A stretch of 64,000 bases of DNA from Bog-756 sp963725395 (GTDB lineage Bacteria; Actinomycetota; Acidimicrobiia; Acidimicrobiales; RAAP-2), in the NCBI GenBank assembly GCA_963725395.1, contig CAVRYH010000003.1:62001-126000 (forward strand). The letters are read 5' to 3'. Below, piece by piece: positions 50,904 to 58,964 of this stretch. The notes below the pieces were generated by a model. The model saw only the letters and a list, made by a program, of their open reading frames with translations, did not search any database and had not been told where the DNA came from. The position numbers and the translations under genes were made by a program. How positions within the stretch are numbered: the stretch's first letter is position 1; each line of letters starts with the position of its first letter.

Positions 50904-51272
50904 GTGGAAGAGACCAGGGAAGCGGTGCTGGGAGAGATCGAGGACCTCCTCGATTCGGCCAGGCGTCTGCGTGCCGATCTCCGGGCCAAAGAGACTTCGT
51001 ACCGACGCATGGCCAAGCGCATCGAACGGGGGGACGACATCCAGATGGCCCTCGGGACACTCGGGGCGCATGTGCAGCGCCAAGAGCTGACCGACAGCCT
51101 CGACGAATTCGAGCGGAGCCGACACCGGACCCGGCTGGCCATCACCGCCGCCGCCCTGGCGGAGGGGATGAGCATCGGTGACATCGGGAGGGCATGGGGG
51201 TTCTCACGCCAGTTGGCGGCCCGCTACGCCAAAGAGGCACGCGCATGGCGCCCAGGGCGAGGTTCGGGGTGA
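50904..51272 (+). CDS. Small helix-turn-helix protein, paralogue B
   Basis: This 122-residue protein has a long helical N-terminal part (REAVLGEIEDLLDSARRLRA) and a C-terminal helix-turn-helix ALAEGMSIGDIGRAWGFSRQ followed by LAARYAKEARAW. It is the same length and layout as the protein at 39984-40352. The GTG at 50904 is chosen because TAGGCT ends seven bases before it, indicating a leaderless message; a GTG at 50898 is in frame. Divergent from sipW, it probably regulates that operon and itself through the TTGCGCAA sites. Its stop overlaps the GTG of the next gene. Confidence 0.72.
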   Translation: MEETREAVLGEIEDLLDSARRLRADLRAKETSYRRMAKRIERGDDIQMALGTLGAHVQRQELTDSLDEFERSRHRTRLAITAAALAEGMSIGDIGRAWGFSRQLAARYAKEARAWRPGRGSG

Positions 51273-52210
51273 CGGCCATCCGCGGCGTTCGCAGCACACC
51301 CGGCGGGATCCGACTCGTTGACGCCGCGCCGCGCACAACCGAGGGGGTGCGCGTATCGGTGACCAGTGCCGGGATCTGCGCGTCGGACCTCCACCTGGCG
51401 TCGTTCGGCCCCTCCCCCGTCACGCTCGGGCACGAGTTCTGTGGCCGGCTCGACGACGGGTCGCCGGTGGCGGTGCTCCCGGTCGTTCCCTGCGGTCGGT
51501 GCGACCGCTGTCATGCGGGGAACGAACAGCAGTGTCCCGAGGCGTTGAGCCACATGTACGGCGTCAGTCTCGACGGGGGCCTGGCCGACGAGGTTTGGGT
51601 GGACCCGCGCTGCGCGAAGGTCCTCCACGACCCCTCCAGCCTCGCCCACGCCCACCTGGTCGAGCCGATCGCCGTGGCCCTCCACGGCATCAACCGGACG
51701 GGCCTGGTCGCCGGGACCCGGGTGCTCGTCGTCGGCGCCGGACCAATCGGGCTGTGCGCGATCGCCGTCGCCCGGTCCCTCGGGGCCGACGTGGACCTTG
51801 TGGCCCGTGGGCCCACCCGGATCGAGGCTGGCGAACGGCTCGGTGCGTCCTCGGCGGTCGGGAGGGACTACGACATCGTCCTCGAGGCCGCCGGCACGCA
51901 GAGTTCGATGGACGCGGCCATCGAACTTGTGCGCCCCGGGGGCACAATCGGCTTGCTCGGGAGCTTCTGGGACCCCGTCGTGCTCGGCCTGGCCTTCCAG
52001 ATGAAAGAGGTGTCCCTCGTGCCGGCCTTCACCTACGGCCACCATCACGGGGTCTCCGAGTTCGAGGCGGCGGCGCAGGTCCTGGCGACGGCACCGGACC
52101 TCCCCGGCACCGTCGTCACCCACCACTTCCCCCTGGAGGACGCCACCGAGGCCTTCGAGGTGGCCGCCGACCGGGGCTCGGGATCCATCAAGGTGGTCCT
52201 GTACCCCTGA
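51269..52210 (+). CDS. Zinc-type alcohol dehydrogenase-like protein (MDR)
   Basis: This 313-residue medium-chain dehydrogenase has catalytic zinc ligands in AGICASDLHL and LGHEFCG, the structural zinc lobe PCGRCDRCHAGNEQQC, and the nucleotide motif VLVVGAGPIGLCAIAVARS. It is shorter than typical family members (about 340-370), with compressed loops. The GTG at 51269 overlaps the stop of the HTH gene, so the two are coupled. An ATG at 51245 is an alternative. Substrate unknown; threonine or sorbitol dehydrogenase-like enzymes are the nearest in layout. Confidence 0.85.
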   Translation: MTAIRGVRSTPGGIRLVDAAPRTTEGVRVSVTSAGICASDLHLASFGPSPVTLGHEFCGRLDDGSPVAVLPVVPCGRCDRCHAGNEQQCPEALSHMYGVSLDGGLADEVWVDPRCAKVLHDPSSLAHAHLVEPIAVALHGINRTGLVAGTRVLVVGAGPIGLCAIAVARSLGADVDLVARGPTRIEAGERLGASSAVGRDYDIVLEAAGTQSSMDAAIELVRPGGTIGLLGSFWDPVVLGLAFQMKEVSLVPAFTYGHHHGVSEFEAAAQVLATAPDLPGTVVTHHFPLEDATEAFEVAADRGSGSIKVVLYP

Positions 52211-52361
52211 GCATGCCGATCGGCCCCCGGCTCGTCCCCGGGCTCCCTCCCGCCCCGGCCTTGGCCACCGCCCGTCATTCACCCCGTCATTCACCCCGCG
52301 GTCCCTATCGGATCGACCTCGGCGGAACCTAGCGTGGGAACAAGGCGAAGAAGGGCGGCCC

Positions 52362-52961
52362 ATGGCAGGTGGAGAGGCCCGGTGGGGCAGGGATCCGCCG
52401 CACGACGGCCGGGTGGCCCGTGGCGCCCGTACCCGGATGGCCATCGTCGAAGCGACGATCGATCTGATCGAGTCCGGCAATCCGCGCCCATCGACCAGTG
52501 AGGTGGCCCTCCGGGCCGGAGTCTCCGTGCGTCTGCTGTTCCACCATTTCGCCGACGTGCCCCTCCTGTTCCGCAGCGCCGCCGAGCTCGCCTCCGCCCG
52601 CAGTCGCCCGCTCATCGGCATGATCCCCCCTCACGGCCCCGTCGATGTCAGGATCCGCGCCATGTGCCGTCAACGTCGCCAGCTCTTCGAGGCGATCGCC
52701 CCGGTTCTCCTCGCCACCCAGGCGAGGACGACGGACCTCGGGGACGTGCTGGCCGATCTGCGCTCCCTGCTCCGCCGACAGCTCGTGGTGTCCCTCCGAC
52801 CGGAGATCCTGGCCCAGGGCCGGAGCGCACCGGTCCTCCTCGAGTCGCTCGACCAGGCGGCCGGATGGCAGAACTGGACATCGCTCCGGTTCGATGCCGG
52901 CCGGTCGGCCGGCCAGGCCGAGCAGGTGATGGTCTACACCCTCACCGTCCTCCTCCACTGA
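52362..52961 (+). CDS. TetR/AcrR-family transcriptional regulator
   Basis: This 199-residue protein has an N-terminal TetR helix-turn-helix (RTRMAIVEATIDLIESG, then STSEVALRAGVSVRLLFHHF) and a helical ligand-binding C-terminus (RRQLFEAIAPVLLATQART). FHHF in place of the usual YYHF/YRHF at the end of the recognition helix is a mild variant. It follows the MDR dehydrogenase by 150 bases and may respond to a hydrophobic effector. No operator was recognised. Confidence 0.85.
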   Translation: MAGGEARWGRDPPHDGRVARGARTRMAIVEATIDLIESGNPRPSTSEVALRAGVSVRLLFHHFADVPLLFRSAAELASARSRPLIGMIPPHGPVDVRIRAMCRQRRQLFEAIAPVLLATQARTTDLGDVLADLRSLLRRQLVVSLRPEILAQGRSAPVLLESLDQAAGWQNWTSLRFDAGRSAGQAEQVMVYTLTVLLH

Positions 52962-52997
52962 CGTGGCCGAACGCGGACCCGGTTTCGTCGGGAGCGC

Positions 52998-53594
52998 TCA
53001 GGACGGCGCGGACCAGGGTGTCTCGTTGAACCGATGGAGGACGGGTCCGGTGGTCGACCAGGCGATCCTGGTCACCGAGGCGGTGGCCAGATACAGGCGC
53101 CAGGCTCCCTCGTCACCGAGGCCTAACGCCCAGCAGGTGGCGGCCTTGATCGGCGAGACGTGGCTCACCACGACCACCGAGCCGCCACCCCGTGCGCCGG
53201 CCCCATCCTCGGCGAACAGCTCCTCGCATGCCGAACGTACCCGCAGCCCGGCCTCGGCCAGGGACTCACCACCCGGTGGCCGGAAGTCGGGCTCCGACCT
53301 CCAGCGCGCCCACGTGTCGGCCGGTACCGTGTCGAGGGGCCGGCCGTCGAGGTCCCCGTAGTCGACCTCGATCCACCGTTCGTCGATCTCCACGGTGATT
53401 CCGGTACCGAGAGCCTCGGCCGTCGCCCGGGCGCGGGTCAACGGGCTCGAGATGACCCGCGTGACGTCACCGAGGACCGGGCCGAGGCTCTTCGCCTGCT
53501 CGATGCCCCGTTCGGTCAGTTGAGCGTCGAACCGCCCCACGAGCAACCCGGCGGCGTTGGCAGTCGACTCCCCGTGGCGGACGAGGATCAACAA
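52998..53594 (-). CDS. Histidine phosphatase family protein (phosphoglycerate mutase-like)
   Basis: This 198-residue protein has the RHG motif LILVRHGESTANAAG, ISSPLTRARATAEAL, the acid region IEVDYGDLDGRPL and the second catalytic histidine in VVVVSHVSPIKAATCWALG. The phosphohistidine active site is complete. In actinobacteria similar phosphatase domains are often fused to RNase HI and encoded beside the zinc-ribbon protein found just upstream here; in this window the domain stands alone. A TTG at 53594 or 53591 appears to be the start codon, since no ATG or GTG is in frame nearby. Confidence 0.85.
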   Translation of the reverse strand: MLILVRHGESTANAAGLLVGRFDAQLTERGIEQAKSLGPVLGDVTRVISSPLTRARATAEALGTGITVEIDERWIEVDYGDLDGRPLDTVPADTWARWRSEPDFRPPGGESLAEAGLRVRSACEELFAEDGAGARGGGSVVVVSHVSPIKAATCWALGLGDEGAWRLYLATASVTRIAWSTTGPVLHRFNETPWSAPS

Positions 53595-53651
53595 CGGAAC
53601 AGGCTCACGGTCGTTCCTCCGCCCGGTGGATCGACGGAGGCAGCGGCGGAG

Positions 53652-54368
53652 TCAATGCACCAGGATCCGGTCGCACTCGGGGCACGTGGCCAGCTCCTCG
53701 GGCCCGAGGCGGTGGATGCGCTCGACGTCGACCGAGGACAGTGTGAGGTGGCATCCGTCACAGTGATCGCCCTGCAACCGGGCGGCACCGACCCCACCGA
53801 GTCGCGAGCGCAGGGTCTCGTACCGCTGGGCCAGATCGTCGGGGAGACGCGCCGCGCACTCCTTGCGCTCGGCCTCCTCGACGACCACTGCGGCCCGGAT
53901 CTCGGCCTCGGCCGCGGCGATGGCGGCCTCCAACCTCGTGCTCTCCTCCACCAGCGCTGCCGACGCCCGGTCGTGCTCGGCCAGTTCGGCGTCGAGCGGC
54001 TCCTCCTCCTCGAGCAGCGTGATCTCCTCCTCCTCGAAAGCGGCCTGTCGAGCCTCGAGGTGATGAACCTCCTGGTCCATGGCTTGGAGGTCGCGCGATG
54101 ACGGGACCTCGCCCGACTCCATCCTCCGCTCGATCTCATGACGGCGCCCGGCCGTCGACGCGATCTGCTCCTCGAGGGCGCGCTGCCGGGCGGCCAGGGC
54201 CTCCACCTCGGACCGCACCTCGGAGGCGGCCCGGGTGACCGTCGCCAGACGGCGCTGCACCTCCCCGAGCTCGATACGGGCCGGGAGGGCCTCGATCCGG
54301 TGTCGCAGTTGGTCGAGCGTGGTGTCGTGCAGTTGCACCTGCATCAGCGTGTCGAACGGCTCGGCCAT
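53652..54368 (-). CDS. Coiled-coil zinc-ribbon protein (zf-RING_7, Rv2229c-like)
   Basis: This 238-residue protein is a long antiparallel coiled coil (residues about 5-180, very rich in Glu, Ala, Arg) followed by a C4 zinc ribbon: DHCDGCHLTLSS and ATCPECDRILVH. The family is conserved in actinobacteria near RNase H/histidine-phosphatase genes, as here. Some members are proposed to act in translation or hibernation-like control; I cannot confirm that. The ATG at 54368 has AAGGGA upstream. An ATG at 54389 overlaps the NUDIX stop and is an alternative start. Confidence 0.85.
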   Translation of the reverse strand: MAEPFDTLMQVQLHDTTLDQLRHRIEALPARIELGEVQRRLATVTRAASEVRSEVEALAARQRALEEQIASTAGRRHEIERRMESGEVPSSRDLQAMDQEVHHLEARQAAFEEEEITLLEEEEPLDAELAEHDRASAALVEESTRLEAAIAAAEAEIRAAVVVEEAERKECAARLPDDLAQRYETLRSRLGGVGAARLQGDHCDGCHLTLSSVDVERIHRLGPEELATCPECDRILVH

Positions 54369-54381
54369 CTGGTCCCTTCTC

Positions 54382-55023
54382 TCACTCATCGCCGACGGCG
54401 CCGCCTCCGGTCGCCCCGGTCAGCCTACGGGCCGACCGGAGGGCGCCCGCCAGTGACTCGTCGGCGATGGCCGCGGCGGCCTCCCAGCTGAACCATGCCA
54501 CGTCCTGGCTCTCGTCCGGATCTGGAGAGGGCTCCCCGTCCGTTGCCTCGAGGAGGTATCTCATGTCCAGATGGACATGACCGCGGGCCGCCCGATGCAC
54601 GTCCACATGGACGAGGGTCGTTCCACCCCCCGGATAGGAGACGGCGAGACCGGTCTCCTCGATGGACTCCCGCAACGCCGCCCGCCCCGGTGACTCACCC
54701 GGCTCGATGTGGCCCCCGGGCTGCAGCCAACGGTGGAGCGACCGATGCCGGTGCAGGACGACCCCTCGGTTCCCCATCACGATGCCCGACGCGGTCACGT
54801 GGGTGACATCGGCGTGCCGGTCGAACGGAAGGGCCAGCCGCACCAGTTCCTCGGCCACGATCGCCAGCGATAGCGCCTCGCGCTCGTCGGCCGCGCTGTG
54901 CGAGGAGAGTGTCGTCACGAGCCGGTCCCGGAGCCGGTCGGACTCCTCAACCGACCATGACCGGTCCTCGGCGGGGACGGGGGGCGACACGGACCTCACC
55001 GCAGCACGGCCGGCGGCCGACAC
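54382..55023 (-). CDS. NUDIX hydrolase
   Basis: The NUDIX box is complete in GGHIEPGESPGRAALRES, IEETGL, placing a nucleoside-diphosphate-X hydrolase domain at the C-terminal 140 residues. An N-terminal helical part (VEESDRLRDRLVTTLSSHSA, ALSLAIVAEELVRLALPF) precedes it. The start is uncertain because the frame continues upstream into whiB. GTG 55023 avoids overlap and GTG 54999 is also possible. The gene lies between whiB and the zinc-ribbon gene on the same strand and overlaps or abuts the latter. Confidence 0.82.
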   Translation of the reverse strand: MSAAGRAAVRSVSPPVPAEDRSWSVEESDRLRDRLVTTLSSHSAADEREALSLAIVAEELVRLALPFDRHADVTHVTASGIVMGNRGVVLHRHRSLHRWLQPGGHIEPGESPGRAALRESIEETGLAVSYPGGGTTLVHVDVHRAARGHVHLDMRYLLEATDGEPSPDPDESQDVAWFSWEAAAAIADESLAGALRSARRLTGATGGGAVGDE

Positions 55024-55051
55024 CGTGGCGCGGGCGGGATCCGAAGCGGGC

Positions 55052-55282
55052 TCAGGCGGACTTGCGCCGCTGGCGGTGGATCCGACGACGTTCACGCTCG
55101 GTGGTCCCGCCCCAGATGCCCTCACGTTCCCGGTTGGCCAGGGCGTGTTCGAGGCACGACTCCCTCACTGCGCACTGGTCGCAGATAGTCTTGGCCTCAC
55201 CGGCCTCCTCGTCGGAGACTGGGTAGAACACGTCTGGGTCGATGCCCCGGCAGGCTGCGTGCTTGCGCCAGGTGGCACTCAT
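55052..55282 (-). CDS. WhiB-family iron-sulfur regulator
   Basis: This 76-residue protein has the four cluster cysteines in AACRG (Cys11), TICDQC (Cys34, Cys37) and ESCLEHAL (Cys43), the G-I-W-G-G turn and a basic DNA-binding tail TERERRRIHRQRRKSA. The spacing C-X22-C-X2-C-X5-C is standard. CLEHALANREREGIWGG most resembles the WhiB2/WhmD branch linked to cell division, but the subtype is inferred. AGGAAG lies eleven bases before the ATG at 55282. WhiB proteins are restricted to Actinomycetota and their phages. Confidence 0.95.
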   Translation of the reverse strand: MSATWRKHAACRGIDPDVFYPVSDEEAGEAKTICDQCAVRESCLEHALANREREGIWGGTTERERRRIHRQRRKSA

Positions 55283-55691
55283 GGAAACGTCACTTCCTAG
55301 CAAAGGTTGGGATCACTGGCTGAACCGCCCCGAACGGACTCCGGTGACCTGGGGAAATGTGGCCTACCAGACAGAAAAGGGGGCGGAACGAACAGTATGG
55401 CGCACCGGCGGTGGGAATGTCCACAGGGGATGCCCTCTTGCTGGGCATTCATGGTCCGGCTCCCCCACCCCGTCCCGGTACTCGGCACCGGCTCGCCCGA
55501 GCCCTGTCGGCAGACAGCCGGGTCAGCGCCGTGGCCGGCCTCCCCGCCCCGGACAGGCCGGGAGAGCCATCCGGACGGGCCACCGCACCTCGGTAGGCTC
55601 ACCCCTCGCCGGGACCGCACAGGGCCGGACGCCCGGCGCTGTTGCCGGCCAGCAGCACGGACCCGCCGGGCTGAGAGCAGAGGAGTCGTTG
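55283..55691. other. Divergent intergenic region whiB/epimerase
   Basis: About 400 bases without a gene that I can support. It should hold the whiB promoter (minus strand) and the epimerase promoter (plus strand). A short ATGCCC/GGGCAT dyad around 55431-55450 is the only structure noticed. Confidence 0.4.
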
Positions 55692-56615
55692 ATGCCGTCA
55701 GAGAGCCTCCAGGGCAAGTCGATCGTGGTGACCGGGGTAACCGGACAGGTGGCCGAACCGGTGGCCACGGCCCTGGCCCGCGACAACCAGGTGGTCGGCG
55801 CCGCCCGGTTCAAGGACGACGCGGCGCGGGCCAGACTCGAGGAGGCGGGTGTGCGATGCGTTCCCATCGACCTCGTGAGCGGCGATGTCGGGTCCTTGCC
55901 CGCCGATGCCGACTACGTCTTCAACTTCGCCGTGGCCAAGTCGAACGACTGGGACCTCGACCTGCGGGCCAACAGCGGAGGACTGGCCTGGTTGATGGAG
56001 CACCACCAGAACGCCAGGGCCTTCGTCCACTGCTCCACGACCGGCGTCTACAAACCGCTCGGCCACCATGTGTTCGCCGAAGGCGATCAACTCGGGGACA
56101 ACCACGGCGTCTGGCCGTTCCTGCGCACCTACAGCATCTGCAAGATCGCCGCCGAGGGGACGGCCCGGTGGGCATCCGAACGGTTCTCGCTGCCCACCAC
56201 CATCGCCCGCCTCTCGGTCCCCTACGGGGACCGGGGTGGCTGGCCGGCCATCCATCTCGAGATGATGATCAACGGCAGTGACATACCCGTCCATGTCGAT
56301 GCCCCGAGCGTCTACCACCCGTTGCACCAGGACGACATCTTGGCCATGCTCCCCGGACTGCTGGGCGCGGCCTCCACACCGGCGACCACCGTCAACTGGG
56401 GTGGGGACCAGGCGGTCAGCATCGAGGAGTGGTGCGGCTACTTCGCCGAGCTCACCGGGCTCCCGGCCCGATTCGCGCCCACCGCTGACACCATCGACAG
56501 CGTGCAGATCGACCTCACGCGGATGCACGAGCTGATCGGGACGACCTCGGTCGACTGGAAGGACGGCATGCGGCGGATGGTCGCCGCTCGTCACCCGGAG
56601 CTGCTCGACGCCTGA
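55692..56615 (+). CDS. NAD-dependent epimerase/dehydratase family protein
   Basis: This 307-residue extended-SDR protein has the Rossmann start SIVVTGVTGQVAEPVATALA (GxxGxxA variant), FNFAVAKSNDWD, the active-site Ser/Thr in VHCSTTGVYKP, and the catalytic Tyr-x3-Lys as YSICKIAAEG. The C-terminal half binds a nucleotide sugar or lipid-like substrate in this family. GAGGAG lies seven bases before the ATG. The substrate is not apparent. Confidence 0.85.
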   Translation: MPSESLQGKSIVVTGVTGQVAEPVATALARDNQVVGAARFKDDAARARLEEAGVRCVPIDLVSGDVGSLPADADYVFNFAVAKSNDWDLDLRANSGGLAWLMEHHQNARAFVHCSTTGVYKPLGHHVFAEGDQLGDNHGVWPFLRTYSICKIAAEGTARWASERFSLPTTIARLSVPYGDRGGWPAIHLEMMINGSDIPVHVDAPSVYHPLHQDDILAMLPGLLGAASTPATTVNWGGDQAVSIEEWCGYFAELTGLPARFAPTADTIDSVQIDLTRMHELIGTTSVDWKDGMRRMVAARHPELLDA

Positions 56616-56639
56616 GCCGGTGCGTCGGACCGTGCCGAC

Positions 56640-57014
56640 TCAGTCCGGCCCTGCGGCGGGCAGGCAGTAGACCGAGCCGAGCGACCATGCCCGGAGGGCG
56701 GGGTCGGGTGACACGGTCAACTCGGCACCACCGTCGAACACGGCGGTCAGGTGGCCGCGGGCCGAGGTCCAGATCCAACGGAGCGTGGAGGGGTAGAGGC
56801 CGAGCAGTGGCCCGAGCGCCGAGCAACGGCGGGGATCGAGGCGGTGGGTCACGCCTTCCATTTCGAGGACGAAGGGTGCGGCGATGGCCAGCTGGGTCTC
56901 ACCGAACTGGAGCTTGGACTGGTCGTCGACCCGTATGTAGCTGAGCGTCGGCACTTCGAGGACGAACTCGCTGCCCCCGTCGGGGAGTTCCCTGATGAGG
57001 AAGGCCTCGTCCAC
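56640..57014 (-). CDS. DUF6188-like protein
   Basis: This 124-residue beta-rich soluble protein reads LSYIRVDDQSKLQFGETQLA, then IAAPFVLEMEGVTHRLDP, GPLLGLYPSTLRWIWTSARG, HLTAVFDGGAELTVSPDP. This layout (a leading strand describing a ligand-like face, then LDP and a final VSPDPxxxAW) matches DUF6188 as I recall it. These proteins often occur as immunity-like or stand-alone small proteins. The GTG at 57014 is the assumed start. Function unknown. Confidence 0.6.
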   Translation of the reverse strand: MDEAFLIRELPDGGSEFVLEVPTLSYIRVDDQSKLQFGETQLAIAAPFVLEMEGVTHRLDPRRCSALGPLLGLYPSTLRWIWTSARGHLTAVFDGGAELTVSPDPALRAWSLGSVYCLPAAGPD

Positions 57015-57090
57015 CGGCCCATGTTCGCGCCCGGCCGATGGGCCCGCACGTGAAGGTGGGACGTCCCTGCGATCGCGGCCGCCACCGGCC

Positions 57091-57741
57091 TCAGGCCGGA
57101 TGGCACACCTCGTCCGGCCACACCAGACCGACCAGACGGGCGGTGAGATCGTCCAACTCGGCGGCTGTGGCGCGGTAGTGGTCGAGCGATCTCCCGAAGG
57201 GGTCGGCGACCTCGTCGGCGGCCGAGCGACCCACCAGGGAGTCACGGGTCCGGTCACCCTGGACCGAGTCGATCCACGAGCGGATCCCCTGTGCCGGCCG
57301 GCGGGCGCCGGCGTGCTCCCCGCGGCGGATCAACTCCTTCAGGGTGAATGCACGTGACCAACACGGAGGGTCCAACAGGGCCGCTTCCTGCAGGTGCCGC
57401 CGACCCATGCCGATGATCAGGTCACTGCCCTGGAGCATCGGCGCGACCAGCGTCCGGCTGCGATGCTCCGCGAGGTCTATGCCGAACGGCGCCATCACCT
57501 CGAGCACCTCCTCGGGGACGGACCGCCCTCCGTCGAGGACACCCGCCGACGAGACCTCCACCGCATCGGTGAGGCTCTCGATCCGTCGGGTCAACAATGC
57601 AGCCGCCATCGGTGACCGGCAGATATTGGCAGTACAGACGAAGAGGAACTGAACATGCGGAGTGTATCCGCCGACCCCGTGGCGCTCTGGGACCGGACCA
57701 TGACCGGCGGCCGACCATGGGCGGCCGAGGGGTACGCTCAC
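57091..57741 (-). CDS. Low-molecular-weight protein-tyrosine phosphatase
   Basis: The core begins QFLFVCTANICRSPMAAALL, with the CX5R loop C-TANIC-R, and has the general-acid region VADPFGRSLDHYRA near the end. Such phosphatases dephosphorylate tyrosine kinases that control polysaccharide export, fitting the adjacent glycan genes. The only standard in-frame start is the GTG at 57741, which adds about 29 unrelated residues. The natural start beside the motif reads GTT. A TACACT hexamer lies just before it (57661-57666, minus strand). The true start is therefore uncertain. Confidence 0.82.
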   Translation of the reverse strand: MSVPLGRPWSAAGHGPVPERHGVGGYTPHVQFLFVCTANICRSPMAAALLTRRIESLTDAVEVSSAGVLDGGRSVPEEVLEVMAPFGIDLAEHRSRTLVAPMLQGSDLIIGMGRRHLQEAALLDPPCWSRAFTLKELIRRGEHAGARRPAQGIRSWIDSVQGDRTRDSLVGRSAADEVADPFGRSLDHYRATAAELDDLTARLVGLVWPDEVCHPA

Positions 57742-57847
57742 GGGGCGATGACCGAGCGCCGAGGCAGACCATCTCCCCGGGGAATCTGATCGGGACCACC
57801 CCGGCAGCCCGACGACCCGGCACCGCGGGCGTCCCCGGAACCGCGCC

Positions 57848-58948
57848 GTGAGCGGCGGCCGCCCGGTCGCCCTCGTCCACGACTACCTCACCCAACGGGG
57901 CGGGGCCGAGCGGGTGGTGCTCTCTTTGGCCGAGATGTTCCCCGGGGCGCCGGTGTTCACCTCCCTCTTCGACCCCGACAGCACGTTCCACGCCTTCGGG
58001 GACCTTGACGTCCGGACCCTGGCCCTCGACCGCGTGCGGTTGTTCCGTGAGCACCACCGCCTCGCGCTCCCCTTCCTCGCATCGTCCTTCTCACGCCTGC
58101 ACGTCGAGGCCGACGTCGCGGTGTGCTCGTCGAGTGGCTGGGCCCACGGAGCCACGGTGAGCGGTCGGAAGGTCGTGTACTGCCACACCCCCGCCCGGTG
58201 GCTGTACCAGACCGACCGATATCTGGCCGGATCCGCCAGCGGGTCGGCGGCCGCTCTGTCGGTACTGAAGCCCGCGCTCCGCCGCTGGGACCAGCATGCC
58301 GCCGCCTCAGCCGATCGCTATCTGGTCAACTCGACCGTCGTCCGCCAGCGGGTCGCCGAGCTCTACGGCATCGACGCCGACGTGGTTCCGCCGGCCGTCG
58401 AAGTCGGCCCCCGGGGCCCGGTCGAAGCGGTGGGAGGCCTCGACTCCGGGTTCGTCCTCTGCGTGTCGCGACTGTTGGCCTACAAGAACGTCGAAGCCGT
58501 CGTGGGGGCGTTCGGGGCCCTGGCCGACCAGCATCTCGTGGTGGTGGGCACCGGACCGCTGAAGGACCGCATCACCTCATCCGCCTCCAGCAACGTCACC
58601 GTGCTCGGCGAGGTCAGTGACGCCGGGCTCCGGTGGCTCTACGCCAACGCCGTCGGGTTGGTGGCCGCCTCCTACGAGGACTTCGGCCTGACCCCGCTGG
58701 AGGCGGCGAGCTTCGGCAAGCCGACAGCCGCATTGCGATGGGGGGGATACCTGGACACGACGGTGGAGGGCGTCACCGGCGTTTTCTTCGACGAGCCCAC
58801 GCCGTCGCTCATCGCCGACGGGGTCCGGCGGCTGACCGGGGCCCGTTGGGATCCCGACGCGTTGGTCGACCACGCGTCGGAGTACTCGTTGGAACGCTTC
58901 CGCCACCGCGTGCAGGCCGTGGTGGACGAGGAGGCGGAGCTCCTCTGA
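57848..58948 (+). CDS. Glycosyltransferase family 4
   Basis: This 366-residue GT-B enzyme has the N-terminal ALVHDYLTQRGGAERVVLSL (acceptor side), VVYCHTPARWLYQTDRYLAG, and the C-terminal donor-binding region VLCVSRLLAYKNVEAVVGAF, LHVVGTGPL-like VVVGTGPLKDRI, and the EX7E-type site YEDFGLTPLEAASFGKPTAA. It resembles mannosyl- or rhamnosyltransferases of surface-polysaccharide loci. GTG start at 57848; divergent from the phosphatase and convergent with the sugar-phosphate transferase. Confidence 0.9.
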   Translation: MSGGRPVALVHDYLTQRGGAERVVLSLAEMFPGAPVFTSLFDPDSTFHAFGDLDVRTLALDRVRLFREHHRLALPFLASSFSRLHVEADVAVCSSSGWAHGATVSGRKVVYCHTPARWLYQTDRYLAGSASGSAAALSVLKPALRRWDQHAAASADRYLVNSTVVRQRVAELYGIDADVVPPAVEVGPRGPVEAVGGLDSGFVLCVSRLLAYKNVEAVVGAFGALADQHLVVVGTGPLKDRITSSASSNVTVLGEVSDAGLRWLYANAVGLVAASYEDFGLTPLEAASFGKPTAALRWGGYLDTTVEGVTGVFFDEPTPSLIADGVRRLTGARWDPDALVDHASEYSLERFRHRVQAVVDEEAELL

Positions 58949-58964
58949 GCGACCACCGGTGAGG

